Positions 35,760 through 43,858 of a DNA stretch of 64,000 nucleotides are shown in pieces. The position numbers and the translations under genes were made by a program. Within the stretch, counting starts at the first letter, position 1. Each line of letters begins with the position of its first letter. Location of the stretch: the NCBI GenBank assembly GCA_006226375.1, contig SBHC01000014.1:1-64000 (forward strand), in the 5' to 3' direction. Source of the stretch: Deltaproteobacteria bacterium (lineage in GTDB: Bacteria > Myxococcota_C > UBA6777). Under the pieces are notes generated by a model. It did not search any database. It was not told the DNA's origin and worked only from the letters and a program-made list of their open reading frames with translations.

Positions 35760-37373
35760 TTATCTCTTCGATGGCTTGGTGCTTTTGATAGACTTGTGCT
35801 TCCACAGCGTCCAGCGGCCTTTCTTGGCTATGAGTTTGTAGGGCGCGTTGCGAAACAGCCAGGGAAAGGTCCGTCGATTGCGTTGGACTGTTCGTTCGAG
35901 ATAGACCAAGAGATACGGGGCGTACTTCGCATGCTGTTGAGGAGAAAAGCCAGCGGGCTGTGAGCGTAACTTAAAGGTTGGGTGTTGCGCTTTGGGGTTG
36001 CAGTCTCGTACGGGCATGTGGAAGAAGTGAGCGAAGCTATAGCGAGCTTCTCCACCCCGGTACATTTGCGCCAGTGTTGCCGCGTTTTTGAACTGGGACA
36101 ACAAGCCCATGTAGCGACTTCCTTTGGGTAGCTTTTGAACGACCTCGTGGAAGCCATCGAAGTGTCGATCCCATTCGTACTGGTACATCCAGTTGATTCC
36201 AAGGAACGTACAAACGCAGAGGGCCATGAGCAAGTAGAGTCGTTGGGCCATGCGTAGCCCTAGAGGGAGGGCGGGAACGCACACCAAGGTGAGGACCAAC
36301 GCGATCTGAATCAGCCTCGCGTACACGTTGTTGCCCTTCATAAAGGCATCCGGCAGAAACAAATACCCCAACCAGAGCACGACCACCGCAACGACGGTAC
36401 CCAACGTCACAGAGTTTGATGTGTTGGAGGGTTTTGTCTCTTGGGCAGGCGCTTCGTTGTCTGCTGGGGAGTCATCGGTGTCTTGCCGGGACAACCAAAA
36501 AAGCCCAAGAAGAGAGAGCAACAAGAGACTCGACACCAACACCAACGACGTTTCGAGGTGCTCTGTGCCAAGAACGTAGGCCGGTATCAGCTTCAAGCGG
36601 AGAAAGACCGAGTCTCCAAAGGTATTGTTCTGATTCCAGTTGGGGTAAAGGGCGGTGAACCATGCTTTTTGGTTCTGCCCAAGTCTTTGTAGATAGAAGA
36701 GGAACTGTACTGCCGCTGCTATCGGGAGTAGCAGCCATGCTCCAGCCTGTAGGAGGAAGCGGAGAGAGCTTCGTCCGTCGACAAGGAGTCGGAGTCCCAC
36801 GCAGCCCAAGGCTAGAAAGAAAGGGATGGGGTGACACAAATAACCCAACAACAAGGAAGCAGTCATTGCTGCCGCCCAGCGTGCCGAGCGAGTTCGCCAC
36901 CACATCTGAGCACAGGCCAGGCTTGCGAGCGCAAAAGGCAGCCCCAACAAGTGGGGTGCAAAGCCCATGATGTAGCAGTAGCCGAAGAATGTAGCCGGTG
37001 CGAACATCAAGAGCCGGATGTCCGCGCGATACGAACGGAGCAACAGAGCGATGGAGGCTGTGTACAACAACAACAAGATCAACAACGTGCTCTGGCTGAG
37101 CCACTGGACAGGAAGCACCACGGCAAGGAGTCGAACCATGTAGTGAAACAAATGGTAGGGCGCGAAGGTGCTGACGCAGTATGTGCTAGGAGGGACAAAC
37201 GAAGGATCGTGGAGGTGCGCCAGGATAACACCTTGAGACATGTGGAGAGGCCAGTCGAGCATCGGGGGGACCTGGATGGTCATCACCGAGACGCAGCCTA
37301 GAAGCAACGGGACAAGCCACCACAGATAGCTGGGAGTCTCTTGTGAAGCAGGGGCTTCCTGACGTTCTGGCAT
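35760..37373 (-). CDS. Polytopic membrane protein, GT-C-like, paralogue of the 12230-13849 product
   Basis: A 537-residue protein with about eleven hydrophobic segments and a soluble tail of about 120 residues. The first loop after helix 1 carries MLDWPLHMSQG, comparable to SMDLPAHLALV in the other copy. The tail has YSFAHFFHMPVRDC and ends YKLIAKKGRWTLWKHK, echoing YSLIARKHAWSLYRV. It lies tail to tail with the GT22 gene, 15 bases apart. A sugar-transfer function is inferred from the fold and neighbour. The ATG at 37373 has AAGGA upstream; the 45-codon upstream extension is rejected. Confidence 0.7.
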   Translation of the reverse strand: MPERQEAPASQETPSYLWWLVPLLLGCVSVMTIQVPPMLDWPLHMSQGVILAHLHDPSFVPPSTYCVSTFAPYHLFHYMVRLLAVVLPVQWLSQSTLLILLLLYTASIALLLRSYRADIRLLMFAPATFFGYCYIMGFAPHLLGLPFALASLACAQMWWRTRSARWAAAMTASLLLGYLCHPIPFFLALGCVGLRLLVDGRSSLRFLLQAGAWLLLPIAAAVQFLFYLQRLGQNQKAWFTALYPNWNQNNTFGDSVFLRLKLIPAYVLGTEHLETSLVLVSSLLLLSLLGLFWLSRQDTDDSPADNEAPAQETKPSNTSNSVTLGTVVAVVVLWLGYLFLPDAFMKGNNVYARLIQIALVLTLVCVPALPLGLRMAQRLYLLMALCVCTFLGINWMYQYEWDRHFDGFHEVVQKLPKGSRYMGLLSQFKNAATLAQMYRGGEARYSFAHFFHMPVRDCNPKAQHPTFKLRSQPAGFSPQQHAKYAPYLLVYLERTVQRNRRTFPWLFRNAPYKLIAKKGRWTLWKHKSIKSTKPSKR

Positions 37374-37540
37374 TCTCTCTTCCTTCTCTCCACGCTCCGA
37401 CAAATCGGGTCGAACAAGCTTTAAGGTTTTGTGACGCCTGGGGCATCCACACAGAGGACCCAAACGCTGGGTCTGTTTTGTGGTACTTGATGGGGTCGCC
37501 AATGTCAAAGCGATGGCAGCTTGTTGTGGGAGAGACCGAT

Positions 37541-38374
37541 TCAGTCAACCTTGGGGTCGGGTTGGCAGGTGGGGCAAAGGTACAATCGTCTTCCTGAAAA
37601 GGTGTGCTTTTCAATGGGAGTGTCGCAGTCATAACAGGGCTTGTTTGCGCGGCCAAACACATAGTGACGATACTGTCGGCGGGTTTTCCCTTGCTCTTTG
37701 AGCTGTGCGACGCGTTCCAAATCGTTGGTGATTCCCTTGGTCTCGTAGGATTGCCGGGTAAGAGCCAAGGACGCGTGGGAGAGGGCTTCCAACTGTTCGT
37801 CGTTGCAGTCCGTTGGTCGTAAGGATGGGTGAACGCCGCAAACAAACAGGATCTCGCTGCGAAGGTAGTTGCCGAGGCCTGCCAGGAAGTGCTGGTTCAG
37901 AAGGAGCCCAGAGAGACCTCGTCGGCGAAAGGTTTTGCTTTGGTAGCGCTCCAGCACCTGCGCTTCTGTCGTGGACTCATCCAGGAGGTCCGGTCCCAGT
38001 TTTTGTAGGAACGGGTGTGTGGAGATGCCTTCTTCGTCCAGCACCTCAATGTCAGACGCGCTGTACAACAAGGCCGAGTAGCGTTGGTTGTGAATCGCCA
38101 GCCGGAGCTGTCGATTGGTTTTGGGGTAGCTGTCGCGCTTGCGAACATACCAACGTCCGTACAACTGGTTGTGACTGTAGATCGAGAGGCCGTTGGAAAA
38201 CGTCGTGACCAGAGCTTTTCCGTGGCTCTTCACTTCGGTCACCTGTGTGCCTTTGAGGTCGTCGGTGTAGGGCTGCAACTCATCAAAGGCAAAGAACATC
38301 TCCTCCACATCGCGACCAACCAATGCTTTGGCGAGACGGTCAGCTTGTTGTCGGATCTCGGGTCCCTCCGGCAT
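37541..38374 (-). CDS. nei: Fpg/Nei-family DNA glycosylase, endonuclease VIII-like
   Basis: Removes oxidised bases and nicks at the resulting site. The 277-residue product begins MPEGPEI, so the Pro next to the Met acts as the nucleophile and the following Glu as the general acid. The H2TH region is GLSGLLLNQHFLAGLGNYLRSEIL in two parts. A C-terminal zinc finger uses CYDC and CPTC. The sequence is closer to Nei than Fpg by the start motif, but orthology is not certain. The ATG at 38374 is fixed by the catalytic Pro; the upstream extension cannot be used. Confidence 0.92.
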   Translation of the reverse strand: MPEGPEIRQQADRLAKALVGRDVEEMFFAFDELQPYTDDLKGTQVTEVKSHGKALVTTFSNGLSIYSHNQLYGRWYVRKRDSYPKTNRQLRLAIHNQRYSALLYSASDIEVLDEEGISTHPFLQKLGPDLLDESTTEAQVLERYQSKTFRRRGLSGLLLNQHFLAGLGNYLRSEILFVCGVHPSLRPTDCNDEQLEALSHASLALTRQSYETKGITNDLERVAQLKEQGKTRRQYRHYVFGRANKPCYDCDTPIEKHTFSGRRLYLCPTCQPDPKVD

Positions 38375-38542
38375 CGTTGTGTCCTTTCCTTTTATCTGAT
38401 GATACCCCGTAGGAAGAACTCGTCCTCCCAAGCTTGTATTTCCAATGTTAGCGTTTGTTACCCTGCGCTGTGGGGTACGGTAGGAAGATTCTTTGCGTTT
38501 GTGCATGGAGCCGATGCCTCTTTCCTTTCTGTTTTTAGAGCA

Positions 38543-40135
38543 TCAACCCTTTTTGAAGGTGTACTTTCGTGGGCTCTTCTTGTTCTTGCGGTATCTGCGA
38601 CGGCGTCTCCGTCTCCTTCTGCGTTTGCGGTATCGTCGCTTGTTCCACCGTCTCTTTTTCCAGCGTCTCTTCTTCCGCCGACGTTTTCTTCGCCTTCGCT
38701 TTGTCTTGCCGGTGCTCAGCAGGGTTTTGCTCAGGTTCTTGGGAGTTACCGCTGTTCCGTCAACGCCCTTGCGCACAAAGACGCTGTTGTTGGGATTGAT
38801 CTGTACATTCTTCGGAAGCCACTTGCTTTTGATGAGCTTTCGTTTTGACTTGTTTGTTCTGGCTTGGTTGGAAGAACGTGGTTGCGAACGTGTTTTGACG
38901 TTGGTGGTTTGCTGCTTGAGAGAAGAACTTACGGGGGTGGTCCCGTTCCAGGAGGAGAAGGGCAGGTTGTCGACACCCCAGACCAGAAACAGAAGCATAC
39001 CGATCAGAAACAAGATGGTGGCTGCGATGGCTCCAGAACGAAAGCGGGGGCGGGCGCTCCCTGTTTGGAACATGGCGTTGTCGAGGGCTGTGAGCAGCTC
39101 ACGCATAGAGCCATATCGTTCCCTCGGAACCGGATGCATGCCTCGAATCAGAACCTGAAGCACGTCGTTGGGGATCTCCGAGAAGCGTGGGCGAAACACG
39201 CGACCGTCTTGGGCCGCCTGAATCAACTCCTCCATGGTCTGACCCGCAAACGGACGCATTCCGTACAGCGCTTCATACAGCGACACGCAAAAGGAGAACT
39301 GATCCGAGCGTTTGCTTACACCCTGTCCTTTGTACTGTTCGGGAGGCATGTAGGCGGGGGTTCCCAGGATGTCTCCCGTTCCTGTGAGTGACAAGAGAGC
39401 GGGTGGCCTGTGCGGGGCAGAGTGCATTCCAATGGAGGAGATCGTGGTTTGGTCGAGGCGAGCGAGGCCGAAGTCGGTGATGTAGACGTTGCCTGTGTCT
39501 TCCACCAGGATGTTGTCGGGCTTGATGTCGCGATGAACGATGTTGGCGTTGTGGGCTGCTACCACACCTTCTCCAGCCCGGAGGTAGGCTGCGACGATGT
39601 CGGTCCAGTCGGGGTTGGCTTGGTCAAGCCATTGACGCATGTTGGTCCCGGAGACCAGCTGCATGGCGAGAAAGACCTGATCGTTCCAGGTGCCAACCTC
39701 GTAGATGTTGGGAATGTTGGGGTGGTGCAAGGAGGCAAGAAGACGAGCTTCTCGCAGCATCCTGGCGCGGTGAGCCTCGCGACGGTACGGATCGAGGACG
39801 TCCGGACGGATCAATTTCAACGCGACCGGGCGTTGGTTGTCTTCGTCATAAGCTTCGTAGATGACTCCCATCCCACCGGAACCCAACATCTGCTTCACAT
39901 TGTAGCGACCGATGGCGACCGGTGGGAGCGCGTCGGGTTCGGGGTAGTCGCCGCTGTTGTAAGGAGAAAGATCTTGAGCCAGCGCAACCATCAACTCGGA
40001 GCAGTGCGTGCATTGATCCAAAACATTGTCGAGTTGGCGCACTTCGTCGTCGCTTAGGAGGCCTTGGGTCAAAGCCATCAGCTGATTTTCATCGGGACAA
40101 AACGCGTGGGGGCAGTCGGCTCTCGATTTCAACAT
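38543..40135 (-). CDS. Membrane Ser/Thr protein kinase with zinc-finger-like head and poly-Arg/Lys tail
   Basis: A 530-residue kinase. Residues 10-55 contain His/Cys positions (CPHAFC, then DQCTHCSELM) like the head of anti-sigma zinc fingers. The kinase domain spans about 75-345, with loop GSGGMGVIYEA, Lys in VALKLI, catalytic HRDIKPDN, DFG and a PPEQYKGQ activation segment. One membrane helix follows (about 370-390). The tail ends in a run in which about 41 of the last 56 residues are Arg or Lys, including ten consecutive Arg. The gene is divergent from a sigma factor gene 111 bases away, suggesting a signalling pair. A single helix with a cytoplasmic kinase puts the basic tail in the periplasm. 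Confidence 0.92.
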   Translation of the reverse strand: MLKSRADCPHAFCPDENQLMALTQGLLSDDEVRQLDNVLDQCTHCSELMVALAQDLSPYNSGDYPEPDALPPVAIGRYNVKQMLGSGGMGVIYEAYDEDNQRPVALKLIRPDVLDPYRREAHRARMLREARLLASLHHPNIPNIYEVGTWNDQVFLAMQLVSGTNMRQWLDQANPDWTDIVAAYLRAGEGVVAAHNANIVHRDIKPDNILVEDTGNVYITDFGLARLDQTTISSIGMHSAPHRPPALLSLTGTGDILGTPAYMPPEQYKGQGVSKRSDQFSFCVSLYEALYGMRPFAGQTMEELIQAAQDGRVFRPRFSEIPNDVLQVLIRGMHPVPRERYGSMRELLTALDNAMFQTGSARPRFRSGAIAATILFLIGMLLFLVWGVDNLPFSSWNGTTPVSSSLKQQTTNVKTRSQPRSSNQARTNKSKRKLIKSKWLPKNVQINPNNSVFVRKGVDGTAVTPKNLSKTLLSTGKTKRRRRKRRRKKRRWKKRRWNKRRYRKRRRRRRRRRRYRKNKKSPRKYTFKKG

Positions 40136-40246
40136 GATTCTTCCCTATGATAGGAGTACCTTCTTCAGTATGTCCATCTCCACGTGGTCGAGCAAGGTTG
40201 TTTCGTTACGACAAGCCTGTACACCTCTCAAGAACGGTACAGACAG

Positions 40247-41155
40247 ATGACAGACGTAGAGCACTTTCTTCAACCCCTGAGTGAGCCTCACCGACAGCAA
40301 GCGTCGCATCTTGCGACGTTGGAGCAACACTTGCATCGTGTGTTGTGGGAAGCGCGCCAGGCATGGTCACAGCTTTCTTTGCCTCCGGATACCTTTGTCG
40401 CTGCGTTGGGGAGCTTGTGGGAGCAGGTTGCAACCACACAACCTCTGGAGCCCTGGTTGGAGAGCGTTCATGCTCCCGATCTTTACCTGGCTTGTGCTTG
40501 TGCCAACAACCACCACGATGCCCTGCAAGCCTTTGAAGAGCGTTATCGGGGTCTGCTGTACCAGACGGTGCGAAGGTATGCTTCGTCGCAGCACCCGGAA
40601 GAAGATTTGCTCCAGGTCCTGCGTGAGAAGCTGTTTGTTGAGACAGAGAAGAGAGCCGCCAAGATCCGTAGCTACGGTGGGCTTGGTCCGCTGCACAGTT
40701 GGTTGCGGGTGACTGCGCTCCGGACCTTTCTTGATTGTGTACGAACCGGTGCCCAACAAAAACGAGAGCAGGGAGACCACAACGACCTGTTGTTGAACGT
40801 TCCCGATGCGCAGCTCGACATTGAAATGGATTTCCTCAAGAGAGAGTATCGTACGCTGTTTAAGGATGCTTTCTCCGAAGCGCTCCAACATCTGGAAAGC
40901 AGCGAGCGCAATCTCCTTCGCCTTCACTTTGTCTCCGGCCTCAACATTGACCAGATCGGTGTTATCTATCACATCCATCGAGCTACGGCGGCGCGTCGGT
41001 TGGCCCGGGCTCGTCAGTCACTTTTTGGTGAAACGCGCAAGCGAATGATGCAGCGCCTCAAACTCTCTGAGCACGAGTTTGAAAGTTTGATGGGGATGAT
41101 CCAGAGCCGCCTCGAAGTCAGCTTGCATCGTTTGCTGCAAAGCTCCATCTCATGA
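40247..41155 (+). CDS. Sigma70-family RNA polymerase sigma factor, ECF-like
   Basis: A 302-residue protein with an N-terminal extension of about 80 residues ahead of sigma region 2 (FEERYRGLLYQTVRRYASS, then HPEEDLLQVLREKL, with the LHSWL aromatic segment). Region 4 is LESSERNLLRLHFVSGL, then IDQIGVIYHIHRATAARRLARARQSL, a helix-turn-helix. The pairing with a divergent Ser/Thr kinase resembles ECF groups controlled by phosphorylation. The ATG at 40247 is chosen; a GTG at 40184 is in frame but has no ribosome site, and that of the ATG is also weak. Confidence 0.83.
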   Translation: MTDVEHFLQPLSEPHRQQASHLATLEQHLHRVLWEARQAWSQLSLPPDTFVAALGSLWEQVATTQPLEPWLESVHAPDLYLACACANNHHDALQAFEERYRGLLYQTVRRYASSQHPEEDLLQVLREKLFVETEKRAAKIRSYGGLGPLHSWLRVTALRTFLDCVRTGAQQKREQGDHNDLLLNVPDAQLDIEMDFLKREYRTLFKDAFSEALQHLESSERNLLRLHFVSGLNIDQIGVIYHIHRATAARRLARARQSLFGETRKRMMQRLKLSEHEFESLMGMIQSRLEVSLHRLLQSSIS

Positions 41156-41315
41156 TGAGGGTTCCTGCTAGGACCTTGATTCGGTAAATGAACAAAGGTA
41201 CGATGCCAAAGCAGATGAGACCGTCAGTAGCACATGGGTCTTGTCCCACGTTTGAGAGTTGTCGCAGAAGCGTTGGTGGGTATCGACCTGACGAAGCCAC
41301 AAGGGAGTCCTTCAC

Positions 41316-42389
41316 ATGACACGAATCACTCGCGATCAATTTGTTCGTCGTTACCAGGGCGATGAACTCAATATCGAGCAAGCACAACAAGGTGAGGGCG
41401 GACGGCGTTTGCAGCAGGCTGGAATGGGAGCGGAGCAGCTCCATCAAGCCGACCTCAACGGTGACGGCAAGATTCAGGGCACCCGAGAACTTCAGGAACT
41501 CTTTCGCAAAGTCGATGCGTACGACAGCAACGGAAGCTCCCGCAGCTTTGATACGGAAACCCGAACGGGTCGAACCACACAGGCTGGCAAAGTCGTCAGC
41601 GCGCTGGACATCATGTTCGCAGCCAACAACCCACAGGTGGAAGGCTTCCATATCAATCGACCAGTGGGACCGGGACAAGCCAATCGTTCCAGTGATGTTC
41701 GCGCAGTGCAAAGTCGACTGCGAGAGCTGGGTTTTGATATCGGCGTGGATGGAGACTGGGGAAACCAAACCAAGAACGCTCTCGAGGTGTACGAAGCGAT
41801 GTTGCGAGGGCGATCAGACTCCAGCGATATGCGAGGTGTCTTGCGTCCTGGCTCGGATCTGCATCGTGTGATGGCGTCGCCTGATGCTCCCAAATGGTCT
41901 CGGATGCCAAACCGAGGGCCAGGTTTTGTGAACGGGGATCGTGACGGTTACTCCTACGGATCCGAGAAGCTGGCCGCGGTGGTTCAGGAAGCAGGACAAA
42001 GCTACCACGATAACTACCTACGTACGCATCCTGGAGCCAGTGTGATGGATCTCAACGACGCTTCAGTCCGCAACGGAGGCGACAACCGCGATCACAGCAC
42101 ACATGAGTCTGGCCTCGATCTCGACATTCGTCTCCCTCGAACCGATGGTGGCAGTGGAACCCAAGTTGGGTATCGCAACTATGATCGTGATGCTGCCTAT
42201 GCCATGGTCGAAGCGCTGGCTTCCAATCCCGAGGTGGAGCGGGTTCTTTTGACAGACTCCACTCTTCGACGGATGGCACGAAACAACAACGAACCCTGGG
42301 CTGGAAAAGTCCAGGACGGTGGGCGAACCCACCGCGACCACATTCACGTGGATATCTTTCCTCCTGAGTCTGCGCTCAGCCCCAGTTAA
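41316..42389 (+). CDS. Putative murein endopeptidase (M74/MepA-like) with EF-hand and peptidoglycan-binding domain
   Basis: A 357-residue protein without a signal peptide. Near residue 47 DLNGDGKIQGTRE is an EF-hand calcium loop. Residues of about 127-165 (SSDVRAVQSRLRELGFDIG followed by DGDWGNQT) form a PG_binding_1 domain. The C-terminal part has HESGLDLDIRLPR and HRDHIHVDIF, the metal-binding pattern of penicillin-insensitive murein endopeptidases and related DD-peptidases. It should cut peptide cross-links in cell walls. The absence of a Sec signal suggests another export route or a delivered effector. The start has AAGGGAG nine bases upstream. Confidence 0.82.
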   Translation: MTRITRDQFVRRYQGDELNIEQAQQGEGGRRLQQAGMGAEQLHQADLNGDGKIQGTRELQELFRKVDAYDSNGSSRSFDTETRTGRTTQAGKVVSALDIMFAANNPQVEGFHINRPVGPGQANRSSDVRAVQSRLRELGFDIGVDGDWGNQTKNALEVYEAMLRGRSDSSDMRGVLRPGSDLHRVMASPDAPKWSRMPNRGPGFVNGDRDGYSYGSEKLAAVVQEAGQSYHDNYLRTHPGASVMDLNDASVRNGGDNRDHSTHESGLDLDIRLPRTDGGSGTQVGYRNYDRDAAYAMVEALASNPEVERVLLTDSTLRRMARNNNEPWAGKVQDGGRTHRDHIHVDIFPPESALSPS

Positions 42390-42476
42390 AAAGCACGAAC
42401 TCCATCACAACACCTGTCTGTCTTTCTGGTATAGTGAACCTTCCGATTCTATCGATACAGCGGAAGAGGTTCGTCT

Positions 42477-43817
42477 ATGCGCGTGATTGGTGCTCTGTTC
42501 TTCGGCTTTGTCTTCTTCTTTGCCTGGTTTGTTTGTTCTTGCATTGTGGCCTTGGACCGACTCTTTAAGTTTTCGTTTGCATTCCCACGCAATGGGGCGC
42601 AGCTGAAGGAGCGTCGGGGTTGGTGCATTGAGCAATTGACACGTGGTGGAGCTCTTCCTGAAGGCGCAGAGGTTCAGTCCTTGGAGGTCGAGTCGTTCAA
42701 GGCCGATGAGATCTTTCGCTCCCAAACCGTGCTGGTCGAACTCTCTTACACATGGGAAGGCGAGACACATCACAAGACATGTTTGGCCAAGTTTGCTCCC
42801 AACGTTGGCAGCGTGAGCAACCGGGCGATGTTTGTGTTGCAAGCCTGTCATGTTCATGAAGTAGACTTCTACAACATCCTGGCCAAAGGGCGAGACTTGT
42901 CTCTGCCGAAGGTGTTTTTTGCCGATTGCTCCGTAGCAACGGGCAATCTTTGCATCTTAATGGAGTATTGCGAAGAACACATCGAACACACTGAGGAAGA
43001 CGGTTGTCCTGTAGAGCAAGTCCCCCTGGCCATCGAAGCCTTGGCTCATTTGCATGCTTCGTTCTGGGGTTACAAGGAGAAAGAGCCTGCGTGGTTGGCT
43101 CCATTTCCAACAGGAACCATCGAGTTCTTTGGCTTGATTGTTTATGTGTTCGTCAAAGAGCGGGCTTTGCGGAACTATGTGCCTCAGGTCTGGCATCGAA
43201 CCAACGAACCGCAAACAGTGTTGCACGGCGACGCTCGTGTGGGAAACATGCTCTTTCCTGCCGTAGGACACGAGGGGAAGGTCATCCTCTTTGACTGGCA
43301 AGGTGCTCGTGTGGGGCAGGGTGTCTTTGACGTCGCTTACTTTCTTATCTTAAGTTTGCCTGCTGATGTTCGCATCGAGCACGAAGTGGAGTGGCTTCGC
43401 TTGTACCATGCGGAGCTTTGCGAACAGGGAGTCACAGGCTACTCTTGGGATGACTGCCTTGATCAGTACCGTCATTCGTGCCTGATGGTCATGGTCTTGT
43501 TGGGGCTTCCCTGGCTTTCAGGCGAGGCCAGCGCTGAAGAACACCAAGAGCGACGTTTGTTGTCTGGCGGCGTGACTTGGGCTCAGCGACTGTACCAAAT
43601 GGTACGACACATCGACGACGAGTGGTTGCAAACCCACTACGGCTTTGATCGTGAAACCATGGTTCGGGATATGCAGCACAACCTGCGACACCCCACACCG
43701 TTGCATCCAGGTTCCCGACAAATTAGCAACTATATCCGAAACAACGGCGGGTTTGAACTCCTGGAGACCGAAGAAGGGTTGCAAGCACTCCTCGCTCCCA
43801 TTTGGAAGACAAAGTAA
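42477..43817 (+). CDS. Membrane-anchored small-molecule phosphotransferase (aminoglycoside/choline/ecdysteroid kinase-like)
   Basis: A 446-residue protein. Residues 3-30 form a membrane helix. The kinase part has a Lys-bearing N lobe (CLAKFAPNVGS), the phosphotransferase Brenner motif LHGDARVGNMLF (H-G-D-x4-N), and the metal-binding ILFDWQGARVGQGVFDVAYFL. This combination marks the APH/EcKinase superfamily, whose members phosphorylate hydroxyls of small molecules such as aminoglycosides, choline or steroids. The next gene, a dehydrogenase-aminotransferase fusion, starts 41 bases after its stop, suggesting a shared pathway. The ATG has GAGG seven bases upstream. Confidence 0.8.
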   Translation: MRVIGALFFGFVFFFAWFVCSCIVALDRLFKFSFAFPRNGAQLKERRGWCIEQLTRGGALPEGAEVQSLEVESFKADEIFRSQTVLVELSYTWEGETHHKTCLAKFAPNVGSVSNRAMFVLQACHVHEVDFYNILAKGRDLSLPKVFFADCSVATGNLCILMEYCEEHIEHTEEDGCPVEQVPLAIEALAHLHASFWGYKEKEPAWLAPFPTGTIEFFGLIVYVFVKERALRNYVPQVWHRTNEPQTVLHGDARVGNMLFPAVGHEGKVILFDWQGARVGQGVFDVAYFLILSLPADVRIEHEVEWLRLYHAELCEQGVTGYSWDDCLDQYRHSCLMVMVLLGLPWLSGEASAEEHQERRLLSGGVTWAQRLYQMVRHIDDEWLQTHYGFDRETMVRDMQHNLRHPTPLHPGSRQISNYIRNNGGFELLETEEGLQALLAPIWKTK

Positions 43818-43858
43818 CACCAACACAACAAGCACCACCTTTCACAAAGGAACAAATC

